Part shown: in pieces, positions 26,214-34,174 of the stretch
Numbering within the stretch: position 1 is the stretch's first letter
How the letters are laid out: each line of letters begins with the position of its first letter
Assembly (NCBI GenBank): GCA_001771935.1
Contig: MERD01000039.1
Span: 95,764-133,905 of the forward strand
Direction of reading: 5' to 3'
Source: Betaproteobacteria bacterium RIFCSPLOWO2_02_FULL_67_26
GTDB lineage: Bacteria; Pseudomonadota; Gammaproteobacteria; Burkholderiales; SG8-41
DNA: 38,142 nucleotides
Notes under the pieces: generated by a model
Told to the model about the DNA's origin: nothing
The model's database searches: none
What the model saw: the letters and a program-made list of their open reading frames with translations, nothing else
Translations under genes and position numbers: made by a program

Positions 26214-26540
26214 TTACCCTTGCGGCGCCGGGTCCGACGGCCGCCTGCCGCGCCGGCGGTCGAGCCACCAGGCCAATGCCGGCAGCATCAGCATCCCGCC
26301 GGGCATGGCCAGCACCACCAGGTAGGGGCTGATGGACGAGAGCCGCCGCAAATGGTTCGCCAGCTCCTGCTTGTCCTCTGGCGTCCACTGCTGCTTGTTG
26401 CGCGGCTTCATCAAGAGCGGCATGAGACCGCGTGCATGCATGATCTCGGCGGTGAGATGCTGGCGCTCCCGCGCCGTCAGCTCGCGCACCGACTTGATGA
26501 GCGCGACCGGCTGCACCATGAGTCCCTTGAGGCGTGGCAT
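26214..26540 (-). CDS. Small membrane protein resembling the LETM1 core
   Basis: A 108-residue protein not identified with certainty. It has a charged helical N-terminal half, the segment RNKQQWTPEDKQELANHLRR, then SPYLVVLAMPGGMLMLPALA, a probable membrane segment (about 70-92), and an Arg-rich tail. The order RRL..SPYLVVLAMPGG..LLP resembles the membrane-entry motif of LETM1-domain proteins, which in mitochondria take part in cation exchange; here only that core is present. It lies between the hydroxy-acid dehydrogenase and the YqjK-like gene on the same strand, 27 bases after the latter. Confidence 0.6.
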   Translation of the reverse strand: MPRLKGLMVQPVALIKSVRELTARERQHLTAEIMHARGLMPLLMKPRNKQQWTPEDKQELANHLRRLSSISPYLVVLAMPGGMLMLPALAWWLDRRRGRRPSDPAPQG

Positions 26541-26567
26541 ATTTGAACTCGACCGCCGCCGTATCGA

Positions 26568-26873
26568 TCAGGCAAGCCGTCCGGAAGCCCACGCCGATAC
26601 CGACCGCCACAAGCGCCACACGGAAAAGGCACGACCAGCGAGGGCAAGCAGGCCGCGGCCGCGCAACGCCACCAGAGCGGCGGCGGCGGCGGCGACCAGC
26701 AACGGGTGCGACCGGAGGAAGCGCGCGACCGCCACCCCGCGGTCGGCAATCGCGATCGGGCCCTGCAACCGGTCGACGCATTCCCCGACCGCCGCACGCT
26801 GCGCCTCCGCGCGCGCGATCAGCCGCTCCTTTTGAAGCGCGATCTCCATCAGGCGGCGCTCGATTCGGCTCAT
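26568..26873 (-). CDS. YqjK-like protein
   Basis: A 101-residue protein that begins with a basic/acidic helix (MSRIERRLMEIALQKERLI) and has a hydrophobic segment near 55-75, the layout of YqjK family proteins. Its ATG overlaps the stop of the YqjE-like gene as ATGA. The trio 27612-26568 matches the yqjD-yqjE-yqjK order of E. coli, which supports the assignment more than the sequence alone does. Confidence 0.65.
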   Translation of the reverse strand: MSRIERRLMEIALQKERLIARAEAQRAAVGECVDRLQGPIAIADRGVAVARFLRSHPLLVAAAAAALVALRGRGLLALAGRAFSVWRLWRSVSAWASGRLA

Positions 26874-27262
26874 CGGGGCGTCAACTGCTCCTTGTCTTTC
26901 GCCAGCTCGCCGAGGCTCGTGGTCAGCAGCCGGGGCCGCGCATGGCTCCGGTTGCGCACGCGGATGGCCATGAAAATGCCCAGTGCCATAAAGACCCCGG
27001 CGAGCACCACGATCGCGGTGACGCGGTAGCTCTCCCAGAACAGCACCACCAGAAGCAGGACCAGCAGCTGCAAGCCCATCGCGAAAAAGAGCAGAGCCGC
27101 GGCTGCCCAGAACAGCAGCTGGAGGAGCCGCAAGCGCTCCTCCTCGATCTCGGTGACGAGCAGCTGCAGGCGGGTGTGCAGCAGCGCGACCAGCGTCCCC
27201 GCGAGGTTACGCAGCGAGCGCAGAATTCCGCTGCCTGCCTCTCCAGGCGTGGTTTCGGGCAC
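26870..27262 (-). CDS. YqjE-like (phage-holin superfamily III) membrane protein
   Basis: A 130-residue inner-membrane protein with two long hydrophobic helices (about 46-66 and 70-92) after a conserved amphipathic stretch LLHTRLQLLVTEIEEER, diagnostic of the YqjE/PF07332 family. The name holin is historical; nothing phage-like surrounds it. The frame is open farther upstream into the previous gene; the GTG at 27262 gives the usual length and is used here, although its ribosome-binding site is weak. E. coli YqjD and relatives attach ribosomes to the membrane in stationary phase; a similar role here is inference. Confidence 0.75.
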   Translation of the reverse strand: MPETTPGEAGSGILRSLRNLAGTLVALLHTRLQLLVTEIEEERLRLLQLLFWAAAALLFFAMGLQLLVLLLVVLFWESYRVTAIVVLAGVFMALGIFMAIRVRNRSHARPRLLTTSLGELAKDKEQLTPR

Positions 27263-27300
27263 GGCGGCGGTCCGCGTCGCGGGCTGGCAGTCCGGTGGCG

Positions 27301-27612
27301 CTAGCGCCGGCCGATCAGGAGGCCGATGACGAAACCGATTCCGGCGGCAATCCCCACCGCCTGCCACGGATGATCGCGCACGTATTCGTCGGTGGCGCGC
27401 GCGGTCTGCTTGCCTTTATCGACGATGACGTCCTCGACATCGGCAAGCTTCAGTTTCGCGCGATGCAGGCTGTCCTGGATCTTCTCGCGCGCCGCGGCGA
27501 CCTTTTCGCCGGCCTGGCTGGCGGTTGCGCGCAGCAGGTCCTCGGCGTCGGAAATCACGATCTTCAGGTCCTGGGCGAGCTTTTCCTTGCTGACGGCGGT
27601 TTCGGGTGTCAT
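27301..27612 (-). CDS. YqjD/ElaB family (DUF883) membrane-anchored ribosome-associated protein
   Basis: A 103-residue protein with a long amphipathic helical region (about 5-75) followed by the family signature DEYVRDHPWQAVGIAAGIGF and a C-terminal membrane segment ending IGRR. Two in-frame ATGs exist at 27618 and 27612. AGAGGA (27618-27623) overlaps the first and lies five bases before the second, so 27612 is chosen. First gene of the yqjD-yqjE-yqjK-like unit. In E. coli these proteins are stationary-phase induced and bind 70S/100S ribosomes; the promoter here was not identified. Confidence 0.85.
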   Translation of the reverse strand: MTPETAVSKEKLAQDLKIVISDAEDLLRATASQAGEKVAAAREKIQDSLHRAKLKLADVEDVIVDKGKQTARATDEYVRDHPWQAVGIAAGIGFVIGLLIGRR

Positions 27613-27740
27613 GAGCATCCTCTACGTGGTGCAGTTCAGGTTGTAAGAAGGGCCGAACAAGAAGGCGTAGGCTACCGAGTTTCCCCGTTTCAATCAACCT
27701 GTTTGCGCAGCGCACCATGCCGGCCGGCGCGCACCGGCGC

Positions 27741-28682
27741 TCACGAAATGGCCTGGTAATAGAGATTCTGGGGATGGTTGGCTTGGGCGAAGAAGTACCA
27801 GCGTTCGGCGATCAGGCCCAGATACTGCGTGATGAAAGCCGCTGAGAGCAGCGGCACGGAGGCGAGCGCTGTGCCTGCGGCGATCAGTGCGACCGGCGCC
27901 GGGAACGCCAGCACGATGAAACCCCACTTCACCAGCGACATCGCCTGCCCCCCACGTCCGTGAAAGAACTCCCGGGTATTGAACGAGCCGCACATGAAGC
28001 CCTGTGCTTTCTGCGCGATGCGTGGATGCTTGATCCCGATCGCCGTCTGTACGGTGGACTTCGGCTTGATTCGGCGGTTGCGGGCGAGCGCCGCGGCGCG
28101 CGTCGCCCAGGCGGCGAGCGACAGCATCACGGCCCCGGCAGCCAACGGTACCACCAGGCCGTTGCCGGTCGCGGCCGCCATCGGCGTCGCGAACGCGAAT
28201 CCCGATGCACAGCCGAGCAGCAGGTAATTCACCACGGTGAGCGGCGTCGCCCATTCCTGCAGGAACTTGATGCACGCGTAAATCATGCCGGTGCAGACGA
28301 AGAGCGCGAGGCAGAGAACGGACGCGACCGCGCCGGTCATGAGCGTCGCCGGGAGGCCCAGATAGTGCGCCGCGCCATAGCAGAGTACTGCCGCCATGAA
28401 GGCCGGAAGGACGATCACTTCCCGTGACAACCACGAGGTGCGCCACCGGGCCGCGGCGCGCCAGGCGCGCTCCGGTCGGCCCAGGTGGAAGAACGAGGCG
28501 GCCAAACCCGCGGCCAGGAAGCCAAGCGCCAGCGCCGCGCCGAGCGCGAAGAAACTCCTGCTATCCTGGGGCGGAACCAGCTCGAACGCGGACCCGAGCT
28601 CCGCGGCGTAGAGCGCAAGAAACAGCCCCTGGCCAACGCCGATCAGGGTGGTCAGGAAGATGACGGAGAAGGCGGGATTCAT
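27741..28682 (-). CDS. soeC: DmsC-type membrane anchor of a molybdoenzyme, likely SoeC
   Basis: Quinone-reacting inner-membrane subunit. The 313 residues have about eight hydrophobic helices, starting MNPAFSVIFLTTLIGVGQGL, the DmsC (not NrfD) pattern, and contain FFHLGRPERAWRA, typical of DmsC anchors. It is the third gene of a molybdopterin / Fe-S / anchor set on the minus strand. The gap to the Fe-S gene is 53 bases and holds degenerate heptamers. The Soe assignment rests on the catalytic subunit (29464). Confidence 0.8.
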   Translation of the reverse strand: MNPAFSVIFLTTLIGVGQGLFLALYAAELGSAFELVPPQDSRSFFALGAALALGFLAAGLAASFFHLGRPERAWRAAARWRTSWLSREVIVLPAFMAAVLCYGAAHYLGLPATLMTGAVASVLCLALFVCTGMIYACIKFLQEWATPLTVVNYLLLGCASGFAFATPMAAATGNGLVVPLAAGAVMLSLAAWATRAAALARNRRIKPKSTVQTAIGIKHPRIAQKAQGFMCGSFNTREFFHGRGGQAMSLVKWGFIVLAFPAPVALIAAGTALASVPLLSAAFITQYLGLIAERWYFFAQANHPQNLYYQAIS

Positions 28683-28705
28683 GGTCTCAAGCCTTCACTC
28701 TCCTG

Positions 28706-28740
28706 CATTCCGCATTTCGCGTTCCGCGCCCAGCATTACC
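28706..28740. repeat. Degenerate heptamer array between soeB and soeC
   Basis: Successive plus-strand 7-mers cattccg, catttcg, cgttccg, cgcccag, cattacc fill most of the 53-base gap and overlap the last codons of the Fe-S gene. The first three units differ from each other at one to three positions. On the coding strand the array is followed by AGGAG about 20 bases before the soeC ATG. Confidence 0.6.
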
Positions 28741-29467
28741 AGGACGTCACGTCGTCCAGCGCCGGCTCCTTGAGGGCCGGTTTCGGCAGCAGTCCGTCGA
28801 TCTTCAAGGGGTTGTCGGCGCGCTCCAGTTCATCCTTGTGGATGCGCATCTCGGTCCTGCGCCGTGGCAGGTAATGGTTCGCCGGCTGGGTGCCCCATTC
28901 CGGCATCAGCGCATATCCGCCCTGTTCGCGTATCGCCTTCGACACGACCGACTCCGGATCGTGGATATCCCCGTAGAGGCGCGCGCTGGTGGGACATGCC
29001 ATGACGCAAGCGGGCTTGCGTTCGGCTTCGGGCAGCGCCGGGTCGTAGATGCGATCCACGCACAGCGTGCATTTCTTCATGACCTTCTGGTGTTCGTCGA
29101 CTTCGCGCACCCCGTACGGGCAGGCCCAGGCGCAATACTTGCAGCCGATGCACTTGTCGTAGTCGACCAGCACGATGCCGTCCTCGGCGCGCTTGTAGCT
29201 TGCCCCGGTCGGGCACACGGGCACGCAGGGCGGGTCCTCGCAATGCAGGCAGGACTTCGGGAAATGCACGGTCTGCGCGTCCGGATACTCTCCGACCTCG
29301 AAGGTTTGAACCCGGTTGAAGAATGTCCCGGTGGGGTCGCGGTCGTAGGGACGGTCGTCGGACAGGAATCCGGCCACCCCGGAGGTGTTCCACTCCTTGC
29401 AGCTCGTGACGCACGCGTGGCAGCCAACGCATACGTTGAGATCGATGACCAGTGCGAGCTGAGTCAC
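28736..29467 (-). CDS. soeB: Four-cluster ferredoxin-like electron-transfer subunit, likely SoeB
   Basis: Passes electrons between the molybdenum subunit and the membrane anchor. The 243 residues have four cysteine groups for [4Fe-4S] clusters: C13/16/19/23 (CVGCHACVTSC), C73/76/81/85 (CLHCEDPPCVPVC), C106/109/112/116 (CIGCKYCAWAC) and C133/136/154/158. There is no signal peptide, consistent with a cytoplasmic location. The start is a GTG at 29467 that overlaps the catalytic-subunit stop as GTGA, giving MTQLALVIDLNVCVGC; upstream codons in the same frame are not needed. Confidence 0.88.
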   Translation of the reverse strand: MTQLALVIDLNVCVGCHACVTSCKEWNTSGVAGFLSDDRPYDRDPTGTFFNRVQTFEVGEYPDAQTVHFPKSCLHCEDPPCVPVCPTGASYKRAEDGIVLVDYDKCIGCKYCAWACPYGVREVDEHQKVMKKCTLCVDRIYDPALPEAERKPACVMACPTSARLYGDIHDPESVVSKAIREQGGYALMPEWGTQPANHYLPRRRTEMRIHKDELERADNPLKIDGLLPKPALKEPALDDVTSW

Positions 29468-32388
29468 TTGAATTCCCCCTTGCCGGCGACGAATGCCTGC
29501 CACAGGCGCCGGGCCGCGCTGCTACCCGGCACGGGCCCGACCGTGTCGAACTGCGGCCAGCTCTCCTGCGGCTCGCCCGGCGCTGCCGGGTAGATCCGCA
29601 CCCGCAGGTCGTACCAGCCGGCCTGTCCCGTCACCGGATCGGAATTCGAAATCCGCTGCCCGCCGCGCCCCTCGCCCCCCGGCAGGCCAAGGCTGGGCGG
29701 TGCGGGCAACTCGTCCGCGATCAGGTGGTTGAGCAGGAAGCCCAGACGCGACTCGTTCGCGTCGGGGGCAAGGTGCCAGGCGCCACGCGCCTTACCGATG
29801 GCGTTCCACGTCCACACCGTGCCCGGCTCCACCGTTTCGCTCGTGCGGCACAGGCAGCGCACGCGCCCGTGGGGCGACTCGACCCAGATCCAGCCGCCGT
29901 CCTCGACACTGTAAGCGCGCGCAGTCTCTGAATTGAGGAAGAGATAGTTGTGGGCGTGGATCTGACGCAGCCACGCGTTCTGCGAATCCCACGAGTGGTA
30001 CATCGCCATCGGCCGCTGCGTGATCGCCGCCAGCGGGTACTTCACGCCGTCCGTAACCTGCGTCTCCAGCGGCGTGTAATAGAACGGCAGCGGGTCGAAG
30101 TAGGTCTCGATGCGCTGCCGCAGGTGTGCGGGCGGGCGCTTGCGGTAGCGCCCCTTGCCCTGCGCCGCGAGCCGGAACTTCTGCAGCACCTCCGAGTAGA
30201 TCTGTATGACGATCGGATCGGCGTAGCGGCGCAGGCGGGTGCGCTGCGCCCACTCGTGGTAGCCCTGGTTCCAGTTGCGCATGTACTGGTAGGAGCGTGG
30301 CAGCCGGTGGTGGAACACGCAGTTGTTTTGCGCGTACATTTCCCACTGGCGCGGGTTGGGCTCGCCGTGCATGAACTTCTCGCCACCCTTGCCGCGCCAG
30401 CCGGCCAGAAATCCGATGCCCGAGCCGGGCTCGGTCTCGTAGTTGACGATGAAGTCGGGGTAGCCGCGGTACTTGCGCGAGCCGTCCGCGTTGACGAATG
30501 CCGGCAGCCCGAGCCGGCCCGCAAGCTCGATCAGCACCTCCTGGAACGGCTTGCATTCCCCGCGCGGCGGCACCACCGGCACGCGCACCGCGTCGACCGG
30601 GCCGTCGAACTCGGAGATCGGGCGATCGAGGATCGACATCACGTCGTGGCGCTCGAGATAGGTCGTGTCGGGCAGCACGAGGTCCGCGAACGCGGTCATC
30701 TCGGACTGGAAAGCGTCGCAGACGACGATGAACGGGATCTTGTACTCACCGGTCGCTTCGCGATCGTTCAGCATGCGACGGACTTCGACCGTGTTCATGG
30801 TCGAATTCCACGCCATGTTCGCCATGAAGATCATCAACGTGTCGATGCGGTAGGGATCGCCGCGCCAGGCGTTGGTGATGACGTTGTGCATGAGGCCGTG
30901 AACCGCCAGCGGGTATTCCCACGAAAACGCCTTGTCGATGCGCACCGGCGTGCCCTCGCCGTCGACGAAAAGGTCGTCGGGCGTGCCGGGCCAGCCGAGC
31001 GCGAGCCCGCCCAGCGGGGTTCCGGGCCTCACGCCCTCGGGGCCTTTCGGCGTCTTCGCAAGCGGCGGAATGCCGCGCGGGAACGGTGCCTTGTGGCGGA
31101 AACCGCCCGGGCGGTCGATGGTGCCAAGGAGCGACATCAGGATCGCCAGCGACCGCACGGTATGGAAGCCGTTCGAATGCGCCGCCAGGCCGCGCATTGC
31201 GTGAAACGCCACCGGGTTGCCGGTCACCGTTTCGTGCTCGACACCCCAGGAGTCGGTCCACGCGATCGGCAGTTCGATTTTCTGGTCGCGCGCGGTGACC
31301 CCCATCTCGTGCGCGAGCCGTCGTATGGTTTGCGCGGGGATGCCGGTGATGCCTTCCGCCCACTCCGGGGTGTAGTCCCTCACCCGGTCCATGAGCAACT
31401 GGAAGGCGGGCTTGACGGGCATGCCGTCGGGCAGCTGGAATTCCCCGAGCAGGTGCGGATCAGCATCGGGCAGGTGGCACGTTACGGGCCGCTGCGTGTG
31501 CCGGTCCCACCACAGCTTGTGGCGCGGGTACTCCGGGATCTCCTCGCTCTTCGACCGGTCCAGCACCGGCATGCCGTAATCGTCCGACGCCGCATCGCCG
31601 TTGATGAGGTAGCCGGCGTTGGTGTAGCGCGCCAGGAATTCGCGGTCGTAGAGCCCGAGATGGATGATCTCGTGGCACAACGCGAGCAGCAGCGCGCCAT
31701 CGGTGCCGGGCCGGATCGGCACCCAATCGTCCGCGATAGCCGAATAGCCGGTGCGCACCGGGTTCACCGAGATGAAGCGGCCGCCGTTGCGCTTGAATTT
31801 CGAGATCGCGATCTTGAGCGGGTTGGAGTGATGGTCTTCCGCCGTGCCGATCATCACGAACAGCTTCGCGCGCTCGAGGTCCGGACCGCCGAATTCCCAG
31901 AACGAGCCGCCGATGGTGTAGATCATGCCGGCCGCCATGTTGACCGAGCAGAATCCGCCGTGGGCGGCATAGTTGGGCGTGCCGAACTGGCGCGCGAACA
32001 GCCCCGTCAGCGCTTGCATCTGGTCGCGGCCCGTGAACAGGGCGAATCGCTTGGGATCGGTGGCGCGGATCTTCGCGAGCCGCTCTTCCATCAGGGCGAA
32101 CGCCTCGTCCCACGAGATCGCCTCGAACTCGGACGCGCCGCGCTCGGCACCCGGCTTTCGCCTCAGCGGTTGCGTCAGCCGCGCCGGCGAGTACTGCTTC
32201 ATGATGCCGGACGCGCCCTTGGCGCAGATCACGCCCTTGTTGAGCGGATGGTCGGGATTGCCCTCGATGTAGCGGACCTCGCCGTTCCTGAGCGTGACGC
32301 GGATGCCGCAGCGGCACGCGCACATGTAGCAGGTCGTGTTCCGCGCCTCGGTGCGCGGCGAAGCAGTTTCTTTCGATGCGGTGCTCAT
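29464..32388 (-). CDS. soeA: Molybdopterin oxidoreductase catalytic subunit, likely sulfite dehydrogenase SoeA
   Basis: DMSO-reductase-family enzyme, 974 residues. A [4Fe-4S] site lies at the N-terminus (C20, C23, C27 and C55 in NTTCYMCACRCGIR and GVICAKG). The likely Mo ligand is C147 in AAHGGFCSVN. No twin-arginine signal is present (MSTASKETASPRTEARN), so it faces the cytoplasm. That feature, the Cys ligand, the size and the order catalytic/Fe-S/DmsC-type anchor fit SoeABC, which oxidises sulfite to sulfate and feeds the quinone pool in purple sulfur bacteria and other proteobacteria. Alternatives are a polysulfide/thiosulfate reductase-like enzyme, but those are usually Tat-exported. Substrate is inference. 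No molybdopterin chaperone gene is adjacent. Confidence 0.82.
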   Translation of the reverse strand: MSTASKETASPRTEARNTTCYMCACRCGIRVTLRNGEVRYIEGNPDHPLNKGVICAKGASGIMKQYSPARLTQPLRRKPGAERGASEFEAISWDEAFALMEERLAKIRATDPKRFALFTGRDQMQALTGLFARQFGTPNYAAHGGFCSVNMAAGMIYTIGGSFWEFGGPDLERAKLFVMIGTAEDHHSNPLKIAISKFKRNGGRFISVNPVRTGYSAIADDWVPIRPGTDGALLLALCHEIIHLGLYDREFLARYTNAGYLINGDAASDDYGMPVLDRSKSEEIPEYPRHKLWWDRHTQRPVTCHLPDADPHLLGEFQLPDGMPVKPAFQLLMDRVRDYTPEWAEGITGIPAQTIRRLAHEMGVTARDQKIELPIAWTDSWGVEHETVTGNPVAFHAMRGLAAHSNGFHTVRSLAILMSLLGTIDRPGGFRHKAPFPRGIPPLAKTPKGPEGVRPGTPLGGLALGWPGTPDDLFVDGEGTPVRIDKAFSWEYPLAVHGLMHNVITNAWRGDPYRIDTLMIFMANMAWNSTMNTVEVRRMLNDREATGEYKIPFIVVCDAFQSEMTAFADLVLPDTTYLERHDVMSILDRPISEFDGPVDAVRVPVVPPRGECKPFQEVLIELAGRLGLPAFVNADGSRKYRGYPDFIVNYETEPGSGIGFLAGWRGKGGEKFMHGEPNPRQWEMYAQNNCVFHHRLPRSYQYMRNWNQGYHEWAQRTRLRRYADPIVIQIYSEVLQKFRLAAQGKGRYRKRPPAHLRQRIETYFDPLPFYYTPLETQVTDGVKYPLAAITQRPMAMYHSWDSQNAWLRQIHAHNYLFLNSETARAYSVEDGGWIWVESPHGRVRCLCRTSETVEPGTVWTWNAIGKARGAWHLAPDANESRLGFLLNHLIADELPAPPSLGLPGGEGRGGQRISNSDPVTGQAGWYDLRVRIYPAAPGEPQESWPQFDTVGPVPGSSAARRLWQAFVAGKGEFK

Positions 32389-32462
32389 GCGGCGAAAAGG
32401 CCCGTCCGGGACGTCATTCTCGCGATTCTAAGCGCGCTCTTCCGCAGCGGCCCTCGGAATTA

Positions 32463-32497
32463 CTTATGCCCACATAAGCGCGTGGAACCCCGGTTCC
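32463..32497. promoter_or_regulatory. Two adjacent dyads upstream of soeA
   Basis: CTTATG-ccca-CATAAG (32463-32478) and GGAACC-cc-GGTTCC (32484-32497), both perfect 6-bp arms, in the 115-base gap between the LOG gene and soeA. They lie 75 to 110 bases before the soeA ATG and just after the LOG stop, so they could be operators for soeABC or RNA hairpins at the LOG 3' end. A possible -10 (TAGAAT, 32425-32430, minus strand) lies between them and soeA. Confidence 0.4.
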
Positions 32498-32503
32498 TGC
32501 GGG

Positions 32504-33082
32504 TTAACCACTGCCGCCGATCCACTTGCTCACATTCGGGAGCCGAGCCGAGGCGAGCCGGGCGAGCAGCACATCCGGATCGCGATCGATGATGAGCATG
32601 GCCCGATGCTCCGCCTTCAGGAAGCGCTGCTCGACCGCGTGGTCGAGAAACGCCGTGAGCCCGGCGTAGTAGCCGTCCACCTCGAGCAGGGCGCACGGCT
32701 TGCGGTGTATCCCGAGCTGGATCCACGTCAGCATCTCGAACAGCTCGTCGAGCGTGCCTAGCCCCCCCGGCAGCGCAATGAAGCCGTCCGCAAGCTCGGC
32801 CATCAATGCCTTGCGCTGGTGCATGGTTTCGACCACCCGCAGCTCGGTCAGCCCCTTGTGCACGACCTCCCGCTCCAGGAGGCGCCGCGGCGTGACACCG
32901 ATCACGTGGCCGCCCGCGGCGAGGGCCGCCTCGCCCAGCACGCCCATGAGCCCGATGCTGCCCCCGCCATAAACCAGCTTGAGCCCGCGTTCCACGATCG
33001 CGCGGGCCAGCGCGCGCGCCGCGTCCGAATAGGCCTCGCCCGCGCCGGTGTTCGACCCGCAGAAGACGCAAACGCTGTGCAA
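32504..33082 (-). CDS. LOG family protein (cytokinin riboside 5'-monophosphate phosphoribohydrolase-like)
   Basis: Rossmann-fold nucleotide 5'-monophosphate phosphoribohydrolase. The 192 residues show VCVFCGS (4-10), [10 protein letters not shown] (38-47), MHQRKALM (87-94) and the family signature [13 protein letters not shown] (104-116). The start chosen is a TTG at 33082 preceded by AGGGGG about eight bases away, which gives the normal N-terminus; the frame is open to 33256 but the extra residues lack family character. Bacterial members cleave AMP or other NMPs; a cytokinin role is not implied. Divergent from the alpha/beta hydrolase. Confidence 0.9.
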   Translation of the reverse strand: MHSVCVFCGSNTGAGEAYSDAARALARAIVERGLKLVYGGGSIGLMGVLGEAALAAGGHVIGVTPRRLLEREVVHKGLTELRVVETMHQRKALMAELADGFIALPGGLGTLDELFEMLTWIQLGIHRKPCALLEVDGYYAGLTAFLDHAVEQRFLKAEHRAMLIIDRDPDVLLARLASARLPNVSKWIGGSG

Positions 33083-33221
33083 ACTGCCACCCCCTGGCGA
33101 AAAGGCGGATTCTAAGCCATCCGGAAACCCGTCGATTGTCCATGCCTCGCGCTGTCCTGCCCTGACGCTGTCGCGCAGAGGCGATAAACTCCGGCGGGTC
33201 GACAATGGCACCGGCAGGAAC

Positions 33222-34085
33222 ATGAACAGCGACCATATCCTCGGCATCAGTTCCAAGGGCTTTCACCGCATCCATTACACCGACTGGGGCGACCCCGGAG
33301 CAGAGCGCGTGGTGATCTGCGCGCACGGATTGACGCGCAATGGCCGTGACTTCGATTTCCTGGCGCAGGCCCTGCTGCCGGATTTCCGGGTGGTTTGCCC
33401 CGATTTCGCGGGGCGCGGGAATAGCGATTGGCTCTACGCCAAGGAAGATTATGGTTACCCGCAGTACTGTGCCGATATGACGGCGTTGATCGCGCGCGTG
33501 ACTGCGGGTGGCAAGCCGAAGCACATCTGCTGGGTCGGCACTTCGATGGGGGGCATCATCGGCATGCTGCTCGCCTCCCGCCCCAAGTCCCCGCTCGAGA
33601 GGATGGTGCTGAACGACGTCGGCACGGTCATCCCCAAGGCCGCGCTCGAGCGCATCGCTGCCTACGTGGGCAAGGACCCGCGTTTCAATACTTTCGATGA
33701 GCTTGAAGCCATGGTGCGCATGGTTTGCGCGCCGTTTGGCCCGCTGACCGATACCCAGTGGCGGCACCTCACCGAGCACGGCGCGAAGCGGCACGAGGAC
33801 GGTTCGTGGGGTTTGTGCTACGACCCGGGCATCAGCATCCCGTTCCAGAAAGGGCCGCTCGCGGACGTGGATCTTTGGCAGTATTGGGACACCATTGCGT
33901 GCCCCACCCTGCTCCTGCGCGGCGCGCGATCCGACCTGCTGCAAAAGGACACCGCGGTGCAGATGTCGCAGCGCGGGCCGAAACCGGCGCTGGTCGAATT
34001 CGAAGGCATCGGCCACGCGCCGATGCTCATGGCCGAGGATCAAATCAAGGTCGTGCGTGATTTCCTGCTGGGGAGAGAACTATAA
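33222..34085 (+). CDS. Alpha/beta hydrolase
   Basis: A 287-residue cytosolic alpha/beta-hydrolase-fold protein. The oxyanion/HG motif is [12 protein letters not shown], the nucleophile elbow is GTSMGG with S108, an acid residue is likely in [11 protein letters not shown], and the catalytic His is H265 in GIGHAPM. No lid insertion or signal peptide is obvious. The ATG at 33222, after GGCAGGAAC, is chosen over a more upstream frame opening that would overlap the LOG gene. Substrate unknown; esterase, lactonase or thioesterase activities are all possible. PlsC-like acyltransferase follows 89 bases later. Confidence 0.85.
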   Translation: MNSDHILGISSKGFHRIHYTDWGDPGAERVVICAHGLTRNGRDFDFLAQALLPDFRVVCPDFAGRGNSDWLYAKEDYGYPQYCADMTALIARVTAGGKPKHICWVGTSMGGIIGMLLASRPKSPLERMVLNDVGTVIPKAALERIAAYVGKDPRFNTFDELEAMVRMVCAPFGPLTDTQWRHLTEHGAKRHEDGSWGLCYDPGISIPFQKGPLADVDLWQYWDTIACPTLLLRGARSDLLQKDTAVQMSQRGPKPALVEFEGIGHAPMLMAEDQIKVVRDFLLGREL

Positions 34086-34087
34086 TA
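34082..34087 (+). promoter_or_regulatory. Perfect TATAAT in the gap before the acyltransferase gene
   Basis: A consensus -10 hexamer begins in the stop codon of the hydrolase gene and is 88 bases upstream of the plsC-like ATG. No convincing -35 is seen at 16-18 bases, so this is only a candidate internal promoter. Confidence 0.3.
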
Positions 34088-34174
34088 ATTTCCCTCTGAT
34101 GTGGCTGCGGATGGAAGAAGAATGATGCTGCCGCCCTGGCTCAGCGGGATCTGCACAAGTGGGGGATAAGCCGG

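Noticed and set aside
24197-26332. 711-codon open frame on the plus strand opposite the DUF2726 and hydroxy-acid dehydrogenase genes
   Set aside because: Spans two well-supported minus-strand genes and has shadow composition; no motif or ribosome-binding site.
26870-27262. Prophage suspected from the holin-family match
   Set aside because: The protein is a YqjE-type membrane protein in a YqjD/E/K set; no other phage gene, integrase or attachment site is nearby.
29950-32592. 880-codon open frame on the plus strand opposite soeA
   Set aside because: Antisense shadow of a real gene in high-GC DNA; Arg/His/Val-rich composition, no recognisable domain, and soeA has clear motifs over the whole span.
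33083-33256. 58-codon N-terminal extension of the LOG protein
   Set aside because: The extra residues have no family character and overlap the divergent promoter region; a TTG with a good Shine-Dalgarno sequence gives the standard N-terminus.
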